In this document: piece after piece, positions 55,572 to 64,000 of the stretch
Numbering within the stretch: position 1 is the first letter of the stretch
Layout of the letters: every line of letters starts with the position of its first letter
Source: JAZKFT01 sp965246935
GTDB taxonomy: Bacteria; Bacteroidota; Bacteroidia; Chitinophagales; Chitinophagaceae
Length of the DNA: 64,000 nucleotides
Direction: 5' to 3'
NCBI GenBank assembly: GCA_965246935.1
Contig: CBDFGC010000025.1
Location: forward strand, 186,001 to 250,000
Program-made: the position numbers and the translations under genes
The notes under the pieces: model-generated
The model's database searches: none
Seen by the model: the letters and a program-made list of their open reading frames with translations, nothing else
What the model was told of the DNA's origin: nothing

Positions 55572-56031
55572 ATCAAAGCTGATTGAAGTGCTTAAACAAA
55601 AATTATTGAATTAGCACGAATCATTATTGGGTGAAGAAGGTAAGAATGCAGCCACTATAACAGGCCTCATTCTTATCTTCTTCACTTTTGTTATTATTAA
55701 AACCAGTATTGCCGATAAACCTGATTTTTATTTCTAACCACAATCCTTAATAGACCTGTATTTGACGAGGTTTGGATTTCATTCTGTTTTCAGGTATGGC
55801 AATGTTTCGAAACTTTAAAATAAATTTTAATGCGAGTGAAACGTTATTAGTCTTACCGCCAGCTTTTTACAGGATTCTCATATAAAATTTTATAAATACG
55901 AAATTTATTTGCAGGTAAACGATGTTTTTTATATCAAACTTCAGCTTTTGGAATAGATTTTGCTTTTATAGGGGCCAACGAAGCGATCGCTAACCATTTA
56001 AACTAAATCATTTAAACATAATTATTAATTA
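55572..56031. other. Noncoding gap between the tandem glycanase genes
   Basis: 460 bp with one strong terminator (listed separately). The second half leads into the duplicate gene and shows no perfect TAnnTTTG element. No gene is supported. Confidence 0.5.
55631..55692 (+). terminator. Long-stem terminator after the GH71-like gene
   Basis: An 18-bp stem forms between 55631-55648 (GTGAAGAAGGTAAGAATG) and 55668-55685 (CATTCTTATCTTCTTCAC), with one G-T pair. It is followed by TTTTGTTATT. This is the strongest hairpin terminator seen in the locus. Confidence 0.85.
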
Positions 56032-59000
56032 ATGAAGTTTCGGTCGCTGTTGTTTGTATTTTTATTAACCTCATTTAGTTCTTATTCTCAAATTTCTCAG
56101 GATGTTAATGCTATCATATCAGATTATAGCATAAGAATTATACAAAACGGAGGTTCAATCAGCGATACAGATTTATCCGCTGTTTCCAGTTTCGTAACGG
56201 CTGCAAAAAACCACCAGTATTGGGATAAACTCGTTGATATGAGCCCTCTGGCAGGCAATAACATCAATGCAGCATTAGTTAAACTAAAATTTCCGGCTAA
56301 CGGGTCATCAATTGTTGAAAACAGCGGATTTTTACCGTCGGACTACGTTTTTAACAGGGGCTTTCAGCTACATCCGTCAAAATCACTTAATACTAAGACA
56401 AATCTAAACACCTTAAATCTTCAGGGTCTTTACGGTTTTTCTATATGGTTAATGGATGGCGGTACTGGCTGGATGGGATCGGCAAACAATGGCGTACCTT
56501 TTTCAATGCTGCAAGTAGACGCTACGCATGTTACTAGCTTTGTTGGTACCCCGCCGGCTTATTCTATTGTTCAAGGAAATATACCACCATTTCCAGGGGC
56601 ATTTTATCATTTTATAAAACAAAGCCTGAGTGTTGTAAAAAATTACGTAGATAATAATGAGGTAGGCGTAGTTAATACGGTATCACCTACAACCCAACTC
56701 CGGAATGCAGAGGTTCAGGTTTTTAAAGAGTCCGGTAATATAGGAAAGGGGCAGTTTTATTGTATTGATGATGGAACAATGACTGATAGTGAAGTAAAGC
56801 AGTTTTACACGGATGTAAAACAGCTGATAGATAAACTAGGAAGAAAACCGGATACATCAATATTAGATTACAGTACAAGAATCAGCCAGAACGGAGGAGG
56901 AATTAGCAGTAATGACCTGTCAGCTATCAGCAACTTTGTTTCTGCTGCAAAAGATCATCAATACTGGGATAAATTGATTGATGTGGCCCCTCTGGCCGGA
57001 AATGATTTGAACGCAGCATTGGTTAAATTAAAATACCCTGCTAACGGGTCATCAATAATTACAAATTCCGGTTATCAGCCTGCTGACTATGCACCAGATG
57101 AGGGACTGCAACTGAGCCCTTCGAAATCACTTAACACTAATGCAAACTTAAGTGCCTTAAATCTTCAGGGACTTTACGGTTTATCTATGCTGCTATCTAA
57201 CGGAGGCTCTGCCTGGATGGGCTCACCAAACAGTGTTACTCCTTATTCCTTGTTGGTTGCAACACCGGTTAGAGTAGAAGCATATATCGGCGCTTCCGGT
57301 GGATTTGGTGGCATTACGCCATCTATAGATGCTTTTTATCATGTCATAAAACAGTCATTGAATTCTACGAAAGTGTTTGTTAATAGCAACCAGGCGGGTA
57401 CTACCAACAATGTTATCACCTCTACCCAACTTCGAAATGCAAATGTGGAAGTTTTTAGAGATGCAGGTACCACTGGTAATGGTATGTTTTACTGTATTGA
57501 CAATGGTACGCTTACGGATGCGGAAGTAAGCTTTTTCTATGAAGATGTAAAACAGCTCATGTTCGGACTGGGACGTAAATTAGCACCTCCGGTTATTTCT
57601 GCCAGCGGATCATATAATAATACTCAGCAGGTTACCATTATGCCTGCCTCTACCGGCTCTGCGCTGGCAGGCGCCACTATCTATTATACAACCGATGGTA
57701 GTACCCCTACTACTGCCAGCCCCGTGTATACTGCTCCACTCACCATTTCGGCAACCACACATATTCAGGCCATGGCTGTAAAAAATGGAGAAATATCCAC
57801 TCCCGCTAGCTCCTGGGTGGCTATTGTACCCAGTGGGTTTAATACGACTAAATATTACACGGCACATGTGATGATAAACCTGCTAACCTTTACCAGCAAC
57901 ATGGGACAATGGCTAAGCACGATGAAAGCTTCCGGTTATAACCTGATCTGGGCACATCTGGACGATTATACCGGTAGTTATGTTACTACGCTTCAAAGCC
58001 TAATGGCGGCAGCTGATTCTGTAGGAGGCATTCAGGTAATGCCAGGTGCATCTTGGTGGGTGAACCCCTTTCTGGTTGCACAGATGTATCAGGACACATG
58101 GAATCACCCGTCACTATTTTAAAATTGGGAGTAAAAGAATTTATACAGGATGGGATTACAAACCTGATTACCAGTCATATATTGACAATCTCCTTACGCA
58201 GAACAATATGCCCAGGGATCAATATTACTTATGGCCTTCTTCCCGCTATCCTTTTTCCTACGATAATGGAAATACATTTGTGGGTGAGCATCTTTCTCCT
58301 TATGGATATCTGGATTGGTATGGTAATTCTTCCGCTGGCCAAAATATAGACATCGCTCATTTGTATCAAACGCGTCAACATTTGGATGGGCTGATCAACT
58401 TTGCTGTGGACCAGGGCAACAAACAAAATACCATTCTTACAAACAGACTAATCACAGAAACGTCTATTCAACAGGGTAAGTTTTCCATGGGAGGGGTGAG
58501 TGCTTTTTATGCTTCTGCCTCTTATACTGACTTCGGTTTTAGGGGAGCAGCAGAAGTATGGGATAGTCTTATAGCACTGCCTGTTGCCGGCCGGCCTACC
58601 GCCATGAGCGACATCACGGCCAATGACTATGCCGAACTTTCTTATATGTCACCGATGGTTGTACCTCCAACCAATGGTTTATCTTATATACCACCCTTTA
58701 GCAGTGGTTTCCACGCTGGGCGATAATTTACGCTATCCGCTGACTGATCATAGCGGCATTCAGATGTTCCTTCGTCCGTGGGTAGATGCATTTCTGAACA
58801 ATCAGCCAACCCCGGTATTTACCAAAGACAGGATGTTTGCCTGGTACTGGCTACACCCTAAAGATCAGGCGCCGGCTACAACCATGCCGGCACTGTTCAG
58901 TGGTTACCCGCAACTAAGCCAGCAGTGGTGGAATAGTACCGTATATGCAACCGGTAATATAACTGTTGGTAATACGAACCAGATACAAGGGATGAAAACA

Positions 59001-59888
59001 TATATAGGAGCCGGGATGGAAAAGATACGTTTGGCAGCACACCTTACAGCGCCGGCCCGCCTGAAAATAAATGACAGCGTCAGCGAAATAATGCCAGCGG
59101 GAGCAGCCTTTTACGAAATAGAGATGGGCAGTTTCCGTGGCACCCCTACTTTTAGCATCATACGTAGTGGAGTGGAAGTGAAAAAGGGTACGGGGCTGCA
59201 GCCTATTACCAACAATGTGTTTCCAGGTGGATGGAATTTTCTGGCAACGGAAATTATAGGTGCACAATCCTCCTGGCATTTCCGTTCGAGAACCAGCGGT
59301 AGCTGGGACAGCATTAATACCTGGCAATCATCGGCCGATAGTATTGGATGGGGTAACGCGACTGCAATACCATCTAACCTTGTTAATGGGATTACTATCC
59401 AAAATGGCCATACAGTAGTAATTACAGATTCAGCTATTGTTGACCAGCTTTACATACAGGACGGCGCAGCTTTATACGTGGCACCTCACGCATGGTTAAG
59501 GGTTACTGATGGCCCCGGCGATGATATTATAATAGCACCCGGCGGCAAGTTGGTTATCCAATCCGATTCGACAGGAATGGGCCGTATTAACAGTCCGGAT
59601 GGCATTTTATCCGGCAATGTTTCAGTAGCACAATATGAAAGTTTAACAAATAGCAAGCCCTATCAGCTAGTAACCGGATCTGCAAAAACAGACATAAATA
59701 GTTATAAACCGGTACTATATAATTGGCAGGATTACCAGCCTGACACTTGTTGTGTTCAAAAAAAAAACTTTATCAGTATAATAAATGGTGCTAACACACC
59801 ATTGTTCTTCCAATTATGCTATCGGCCTGCTATCTCTATTTATGATTTGGCTATGAATATTATGCTTGTAAAAGATCATAATCATTAG
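56032..59888 (+). pseudogene. Frameshifted tandem copy of the GH71-like protein, sorting domain lost
   Basis: A second copy of the preceding gene, with its own signal peptide (FLLTSFSSYSQ). It has two lectin-like domains instead of one (residues about 24-270 and 280-525), then the chitobiase-like and GH71-like parts. One extra T near 58117 (LF-stop where the other copy has LFKIGGK) shifts the frame, and one extra C near 58712 (SGF then HAGR-stop, against SGFTIGDN) shifts it again. The readable frame then goes to 59888, but the end lacks the type IX sorting domain. As read it cannot make a full protein. Both shifts are single-base gains, so sequencing error is possible, but the lost C-terminus is real. 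Confidence 0.85.
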
Positions 59889-60867
59889 TAAGTACAGGTT
59901 TTTAGATTTAGCACTTAAAATAGGCGGCTTTGTAATAAATATTTTTACGCGTTTTCAAAAAGGAAAATTTTATGGTTCTTCGGTAAACTTAGTGGAATTG
60001 CCTTCATTGTTCAATTAATCTTTGTAGAAAAATCAGTCAAATTCTCCAACCTTATTACCTTATTTTTCTTTCATATCTCAATAAGGTAATAAGGCTACAA
60101 CATTTATAGTCAAAACCGTTTCCACTAAGGTTTAACAGCCATTTGTAGCGTACTATCTTTTCTGAATTCCACTAACTATGCCGAAGAACCAATTTTAATT
60201 ACGCTTATTTTGTTAGGTGACAACATAGCTTTCAATATCAATTATACATTGAGTAACAAGCATTTGCAAAAACTCAAACTACCAGTTTCACGGGAAAGAG
60301 GTTATACCATTGCATTTCCTAAACTAAAAAGAAAATTCCGCTTGCATCAGCATGAGAAAAACTTGGCCAGACAGTCTCCAGGAGCCATATGCTGAGTACA
60401 ACAAATGGATAGATGTCCTATTCTCTTTACTTTTCTAATACCTACGAATTACAAAACGTTTTGGGCAAATCGCTTCTGCACTTTCAGAATTTTAATTGTA
60501 AAATTGTACAGATTGCATTATAAATGAGCCGCCACCCTGTGTCAGATATACAAGACAGGAAAATACGATTTATTTTCATCCAGGACTCATCTGCCTACGT
60601 ATGTTGCTTGTTGACAACCAAATAGCTATCAGACTAAGCTTTAACCAGCGGTGAGAACCATTTGCCAACTATAACAGGCAATTGGGCAGAATTACGGCAA
60701 AGTGAAAATGCTACCGGACCATAGATTGCATGTAATACAGGAAAAATTGATTTAGCTTTACTGAATATTATATTGGTATTCCTGCTTTGGTAACTAAAAA
60801 TTGCTAAACCAGTTTAATATATACCGGACACCTGCCAAAACAATTTAAGAATATATTATCAGTAATA
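59889..60867. other. Largely noncoding stretch with a MITE
   Basis: 979 bp between the broken glycanase and the WcaI-like gene. It holds the 217-bp MITE at 59974-60190. The rest includes a 61-codon frame at 60210-60395 with no recognisable similarity and looks like eroded sequence. Nothing else can be supported. Confidence 0.5.
59974..60190. mobile_element. 217-bp MITE with ISL3-like target duplication
   Basis: The left end GGTTCTTCGG, five bases, TTAGTGGAATT (59974-59999) is repeated in reverse complement at the right end (60164-60190: AATTCCACTAA, five bases, CCGAAGAACC). Flanks are AATTTTAT (59966-59973) and AATTTTAA (60191-60198), an 8-bp AT-rich target duplication with one change, as made by ISL3-family transposases. 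Inside, CCTTATTACCTTAT (60050-60063) and ATAAGGTAATAAGG (60080-60093) form a perfect 14-bp stem. No transposase is encoded, so it must be moved by a full element elsewhere. Confidence 0.85.
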
Positions 60868-62175
60868 ATGACCGACAGCCGAATCTTAATCCTTGCCGGA
60901 AATTTTTATCCTGAGCCTACAGGTATTGGTAAATACAATGGGGAGATGATAGAATGGCTAGCAAAAAATGGCTATAAAATCACTGTCATCACTACTTTTC
61001 CATACTATCCACATTGGAAAGTGCAGGAGCCTTACACCAAACGCCGGTATTGGTTTAAAAACGAAAAGAAAACATTTACAGAAGCAAGTACACCTGTAGA
61101 AGTAATCAGGTGCCCACATTATGTACCGAAACATCCTTCCGGTGCCAAAAGGATCATTTCTGACTTTTCAATTGTGTTTGTTACCTTTTTAGTGATTTTA
61201 AAATTAATGTTCAGGCCAAAATATCGCTACGTAATGACGGTAGCTCCGCCTTTTCAGACCGGTATATTAGCCGTCATGTATAAAAAGCTCAAGGGATCCA
61301 AAATACTTTACCATGTTCAGGATCTTCAGGTAGATGCTGCCCGTGAACTGGGCATGATAAAATCCAAGTTATTTATCAACACCTTATTCCGTATTGAAAA
61401 ATATATACTTACCCATACAGATCATATCAGTAGCATATCGGGTGGAATGATTGAACGTATTAAGAACAAAGTAAATAAGGAAATACATTTTCTACCTAAT
61501 TGGGTGGAAACGGATCAGTTCTTCCCCATTTCTGATAAGGCAAGTATAAAAGAATCATTTGGTTTTTCCGCTACGGATATAATAATATTATATTCTGGCG
61601 CTATAGGCCAAAAGCAGGGTATTGAGATGGTATTACATACGGCTAATTCGCTAAAAGAGCGTTCTGATATCAAATTTGTGATTTGTGGAGTAGGGCCATA
61701 CAAAATGCACCTGGTACAATTGCAAAAGAGCCTGGGTTTGAGCAATGTAATTTTCCTTCCATTGCAACCCTATGAAAAGTTTAATGAGTTTTTAAATATG
61801 GCTGACCTACACCTGGTTTTGCAAAAGGCCGGTGCGAATGATTTAGTAATGCCTTCAAAACTATCTACTATTTTATCGGTCGGCGGATTAGCAATCGTAT
61901 CAGCACAACCTGAAACAAGCTTATATAACTATATTGCTTCAAACGAAATTGGGATTGTAACAGAACCTGATGATCAGCATGCTTTAAAAGAAGTAATTCT
62001 GAATACACTAAGTACAGATCAGTCTTATATACAGTCCAATGCCCGATCGTATGCTGAATCGTATCTTTCAATTAATAAAATTCTGGCCAGGTATTTTTAT
62101 GAGATAACGAACAACTCAAAACATACGATTACCCGCTCCAACCCGGCTATTGTAAAATATTCTAATTCCATTTAA
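60868..62175 (+). CDS. wcaI: WcaI/WbuB-like GT4 glycosyltransferase
   Basis: A 435-residue GT-B enzyme of the WcaI branch (colanic acid fucosyltransferase-like). The front ILILAGNFYPEPTGIGKYNG and ITVITTFPYYPHWKVQEPYT, the membrane-near stretch SIVFVTFLVILKLMF and the marker YHVQDLQVDAARELGMIK are specific to WcaI-type proteins. The donor side has IILYSGAIGQKQGIEMVLHT and VICGVGPYK. In E. coli WcaI probably adds the first fucose to lipid-linked glucose. Directly upstream of a WcaJ-like gene, it is a good candidate for the second step here too, and L-fucose or colitose may be its sugar; this is inference. Confidence 0.88.
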   Translation: MTDSRILILAGNFYPEPTGIGKYNGEMIEWLAKNGYKITVITTFPYYPHWKVQEPYTKRRYWFKNEKKTFTEASTPVEVIRCPHYVPKHPSGAKRIISDFSIVFVTFLVILKLMFRPKYRYVMTVAPPFQTGILAVMYKKLKGSKILYHVQDLQVDAARELGMIKSKLFINTLFRIEKYILTHTDHISSISGGMIERIKNKVNKEIHFLPNWVETDQFFPISDKASIKESFGFSATDIIILYSGAIGQKQGIEMVLHTANSLKERSDIKFVICGVGPYKMHLVQLQKSLGLSNVIFLPLQPYEKFNEFLNMADLHLVLQKAGANDLVMPSKLSTILSVGGLAIVSAQPETSLYNYIASNEIGIVTEPDDQHALKEVILNTLSTDQSYIQSNARSYAESYLSINKILARYFYEITNNSKHTITRSNPAIVKYSNSI

Positions 62176-62256
62176 CAGGGTTTATTTACCCAGGCAATTT
62201 CTTATTCATTTACAACTACACCGTATTTCAATTTTATTGAAATACCTTTTTGTGCT

Positions 62257-62308
62257 TGTAAGTGTTTACAAGTTGTAGTAATCTAATCATCATCTGTAAG
62301 TGTTTACA
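62257..62308. promoter_or_regulatory. Pair of identical 14-bp dyad operator candidates
   Basis: TGTAAGTGTTTACA occurs at 62257-62270 and again at 62295-62308. TGTAA and TTACA form a dyad in each. Flanking bases extend the symmetry differently: CTTGTAA/TTACAAG in the first, TAAGTGT/ACACTTA in the second. The two lie 38 bp apart and end 22 bp before the ATG of the WcaJ-like gene. Confidence 0.6.
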
Positions 62309-62330
62309 CTTATAATATACAAATATCACA

Positions 62331-63731
62331 ATGAACAGTCGCTATTTACACCATTTAAGAGTATCACTGATTACTCTTGATTTATTTTTAATTGATGCAG
62401 TTTTTATTCCAGGATGGTATTTTTTTCAGTTGCATAGCTTAATCCTGCATTCCGTTGCCTACATTTATCTATGTATTTTCCTAAACGCTTCCTGGCTTGT
62501 TTCTGCATGGTTTGGGAATATATACCATTCAAAGAATATTGTTTCTTTCGAGCAATTTACCCGTTGTTCCATGTATGCTTTCCTGTACTTTGTTGGATTC
62601 GTATCTATATATCTCTATATATTCAGGCAAATTGAAATTTCCAGATTTTTTTACCTGATGTTTATTATTGGTCTTGCCGGTGGTTTATTGTTTAACCGTT
62701 TTATGCACCTCGCTTTCCTGCAATACATTAAGCATAAAGATAAAGTTACTAATAAAGTAATCATTATCGGCTATAACAATCTATCAAAAAAGATTGCCGG
62801 TTATCTTTCTGCTGATGGCGCTGATGGCGTACCCAAAGAAATTCTTGGATATTGCGAAGAGTATTCCAATATAAAAGAGCTTTCACATTATCCAATTTTA
62901 GGTGATATAAAAAGCACTGTTGATACCTGTAAACGTTTAGGAGCTACAGAAATATATTCTACTATAGCGCCGGAACAACAACCACTTATTTATGAACTTA
63001 TGCAGAACGCAGATAGGAACTGCATCCGTTTTAAAATAATTCCGGATATTTCATTATATGTAAAAAAGCAGGTCCATATCGATTTTTTAAATGAAATACC
63101 CGTCATTTCCATGCGGGCAGACCCTTTGGAAGATTTAGGCAACCGGATAAAAAAAAGAGCAGCTGATCTGTTGGTAAGTTCCTTCTTTATTTTGTTTTTT
63201 CTTTCCTGGATGATTCCAATTATCGGACTGCTAATATGGCTTGAAAACCGGGGGCCTATATTTTTTAAGCAGGCAAGAAGTGGTAAAGGCAATGAAAGCT
63301 TTAATTGCTTAAAATTTAGAAGTATGCGTAATAATTCTGCAGCAAATGAACGTCAGGCTACCAGGTATGATGATCGTATAACCCGGGTAGGGAAATTTTT
63401 AAGGCGTACCAGTCTGGATGAGTTTCCGCAGTTTTTAAATGTATTTATGGGTAATATGAGTGTGGTAGGTCCCCGGCCGCATATGCTAAAACATACGGCT
63501 GAATACTCACGGCTCATTGGGCATTATATGGTACGTCAGTTTTTAAAGCCTGGCATCACTGGTTGGGCACAGGTAAATGGCTACCGGGGCGAAACGCATG
63601 CCATTGAACAAATGCAGAAACGGGTTGAATATGATTTGTGGTATTTGGAAAACTGGACGCCCTGGCTTGATCTAAAAATTGTTTTTTTAACTGCATTCAA
63701 TATCTTGCGTGGCGAGAAAAATGCTCACTAA
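62331..63731 (+). CDS. wcaJ: WcaJ-like undecaprenyl-phosphate glucose phosphotransferase
   Basis: A 466-residue membrane enzyme that loads the first sugar onto undecaprenyl phosphate. Four to five N-terminal membrane segments (YIYLCIFLNASWLVSAWF, FLYFVGFVSIYLYIF, FYLMFIIGLAGGLLF) are followed by a Rossmann-like domain (KVIIIGYNNLSKKIAGYL) and the catalytic bacterial sugar transferase domain with KFRSMRNNS, SLDEFPQFLNVFMGNMSVVG, PRPHML and KPGITGWAQVNGYRGET. GWAQVNGYRGET marks WcaJ-type glucose-specific members. It closes the polysaccharide locus and follows WcaI-like by 155 bp with a possible operator pair, so it may be controlled on its own. Confidence 0.93.
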   Translation: MNSRYLHHLRVSLITLDLFLIDAVFIPGWYFFQLHSLILHSVAYIYLCIFLNASWLVSAWFGNIYHSKNIVSFEQFTRCSMYAFLYFVGFVSIYLYIFRQIEISRFFYLMFIIGLAGGLLFNRFMHLAFLQYIKHKDKVTNKVIIIGYNNLSKKIAGYLSADGADGVPKEILGYCEEYSNIKELSHYPILGDIKSTVDTCKRLGATEIYSTIAPEQQPLIYELMQNADRNCIRFKIIPDISLYVKKQVHIDFLNEIPVISMRADPLEDLGNRIKKRAADLLVSSFFILFFLSWMIPIIGLLIWLENRGPIFFKQARSGKGNESFNCLKFRSMRNNSAANERQATRYDDRITRVGKFLRRTSLDEFPQFLNVFMGNMSVVGPRPHMLKHTAEYSRLIGHYMVRQFLKPGITGWAQVNGYRGETHAIEQMQKRVEYDLWYLENWTPWLDLKIVFLTAFNILRGEKNAH

Positions 63732-63744
63732 CCTTATAAAAGAT

Positions 63745-63776
63745 TTTCCACTTATTTATTTCATGGTATAAATTTG
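63745..63776 (+). promoter_or_regulatory. Promoter of tRNA-Ser(CGA)
   Basis: TAAATTTG at 63769-63776 fits TAnnTTTG, and a TTTC variant of the -33 element lies 20 bp before it at 63745-63748. The tRNA starts 19 bases after the -7 element. Confidence 0.5.
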
Positions 63777-63794
63777 TAAACCCGCACGCAATCT

Positions 63795-63881
63795 GGAAAA
63801 GTGCCAGAGTGGTTGAACGGGCCGCACTCGAAATGCGGTGTACCTGCAAGGGTATCGGGGGTTCGAATCCCTCCTTTTCCG
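63795..63881 (+). tRNA. tRNA-Ser(CGA)
   Basis: The acceptor stem GGAAAAG pairs with CTTTTCC. The loop CTCGAAA between CCGCA and TGCGG gives anticodon CGA. A long variable arm typical of serine tRNAs and the T-loop GGTTCGAATCC are present. CCA is not encoded. Confidence 0.95.
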
Positions 63882-63910
63882 CAACTTGAAAGATACCAGT
63901 ACTGATTTGT

Positions 63911-63952
63911 AAAAGGTATGTGGCTGATAAACTGCATACCTTTTTGTTTTTA
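63911..63952 (+). terminator. Hairpin terminator after tRNA-Ser(CGA)
   Basis: AAAAGGTATG (63911-63920) pairs with CATACCTTTT (63935-63944), and the T-rich run continues as TGTTTTTATT. Confidence 0.85.
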
Positions 63953-64000
63953 TTGAATGAAATCATTTTTCTCCCCATCATTGCCGGAGTCAGAATACAC

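Noticed and set aside
60210..60395. 61-codon gene after the MITE
   Set aside because: No similarity to a known family, no ribosome site, and it lies in eroded sequence.
63697..63981. Reverse-strand protein of 94 residues with KEGFEPPIPLQVHR
   Set aside because: It is the complement of tRNA-Ser(CGA); this peptide is a well-known false gene product over serine tRNAs.

Overview
The window comes from a Bacteroidota chromosome, most likely a member of the Chitinophagaceae or a close relative. The grounds are a type IX secretion C-terminal domain, an UpxY-type NusG paralogue in front of a polysaccharide operon, promoters of the TTTG-N20-TAnnTTTG kind in front of a tRNA gene, GTTTAAAGTTCAAAG-like intergenic repeats, and moderate-to-low G+C. 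The species cannot be named from sequence alone.

Layout. Positions 1-8.2 kb hold unrelated or loosely linked genes: the end of an LTxEQ-repeat periplasmic protein, a FemAB/BioF2-like acyltransferase, an unrecognised gene between inverted repeats, an M1 metallopeptidase with a barrel-like C-terminus, and a reverse-strand group with a Gfo/Idh/MocA oxidoreductase, a WcaJ-type sugar-1-phosphate transferase and a small unknown gene. At 8.5-10.2 kb lies a decayed two-gene module, an OLD-like AAA ATPase plus a DUF4276 protein, next to a large inverted repeat. A MutS2-like ATPase without an Smr domain follows (10.3-12.4 kb), then tRNA-Ser(UGA) with its own promoter and terminator.

From 13 to 63.7 kb there is one large exopolysaccharide or surface-glycan locus, almost all on the + strand and lying between two serine tRNA genes. 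It opens with a noncoding array of seven repeats with an exact 31-bp period, a helix-turn-helix-like regulator, and an UpxY antiterminator. Next come UDP-glucose dehydrogenase, an outer-membrane export lipoprotein (OPX), a Wzc-type tyrosine kinase/co-polymerase, and an ABC exporter (Wzm/Wzt). A deoxysugar module follows: a two-subunit TPP enzyme, an SDR, a GDP-fucose-synthase-like enzyme, a ColD-like PMP-dependent 3-dehydratase and a GDP-sugar Nudix enzyme. About a dozen glycosyltransferases (GT2, GT4, DUF5672), three hexapeptide acyltransferases, a second sugar module (RfbC, SDR, C-methyltransferase) and a Wzy-like polytopic protein fill 29-51 kb. The locus ends with two tandem very large secreted GH71-like proteins (the second broken and without its sorting domain), a 217-bp MITE, a WcaI-like glycosyltransferase and a second WcaJ-like initiating transferase.

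Taken together, the genes support a model in which WcaJ-like enzymes start a lipid-linked glycan, the glycosyltransferases extend it with uronic acid and unusual branched or dideoxy sugars, acyltransferases decorate it, and the ABC/Wzc/OPX machinery exports it. A secreted GH71-like glycanase may trim it outside the cell. The most unusual points are the 31-bp phased array, the predicted branched-dideoxysugar pathway and the lectin-GH71 tandem genes. Everything here was read by eye; no alignment, HMM or structure search was run.
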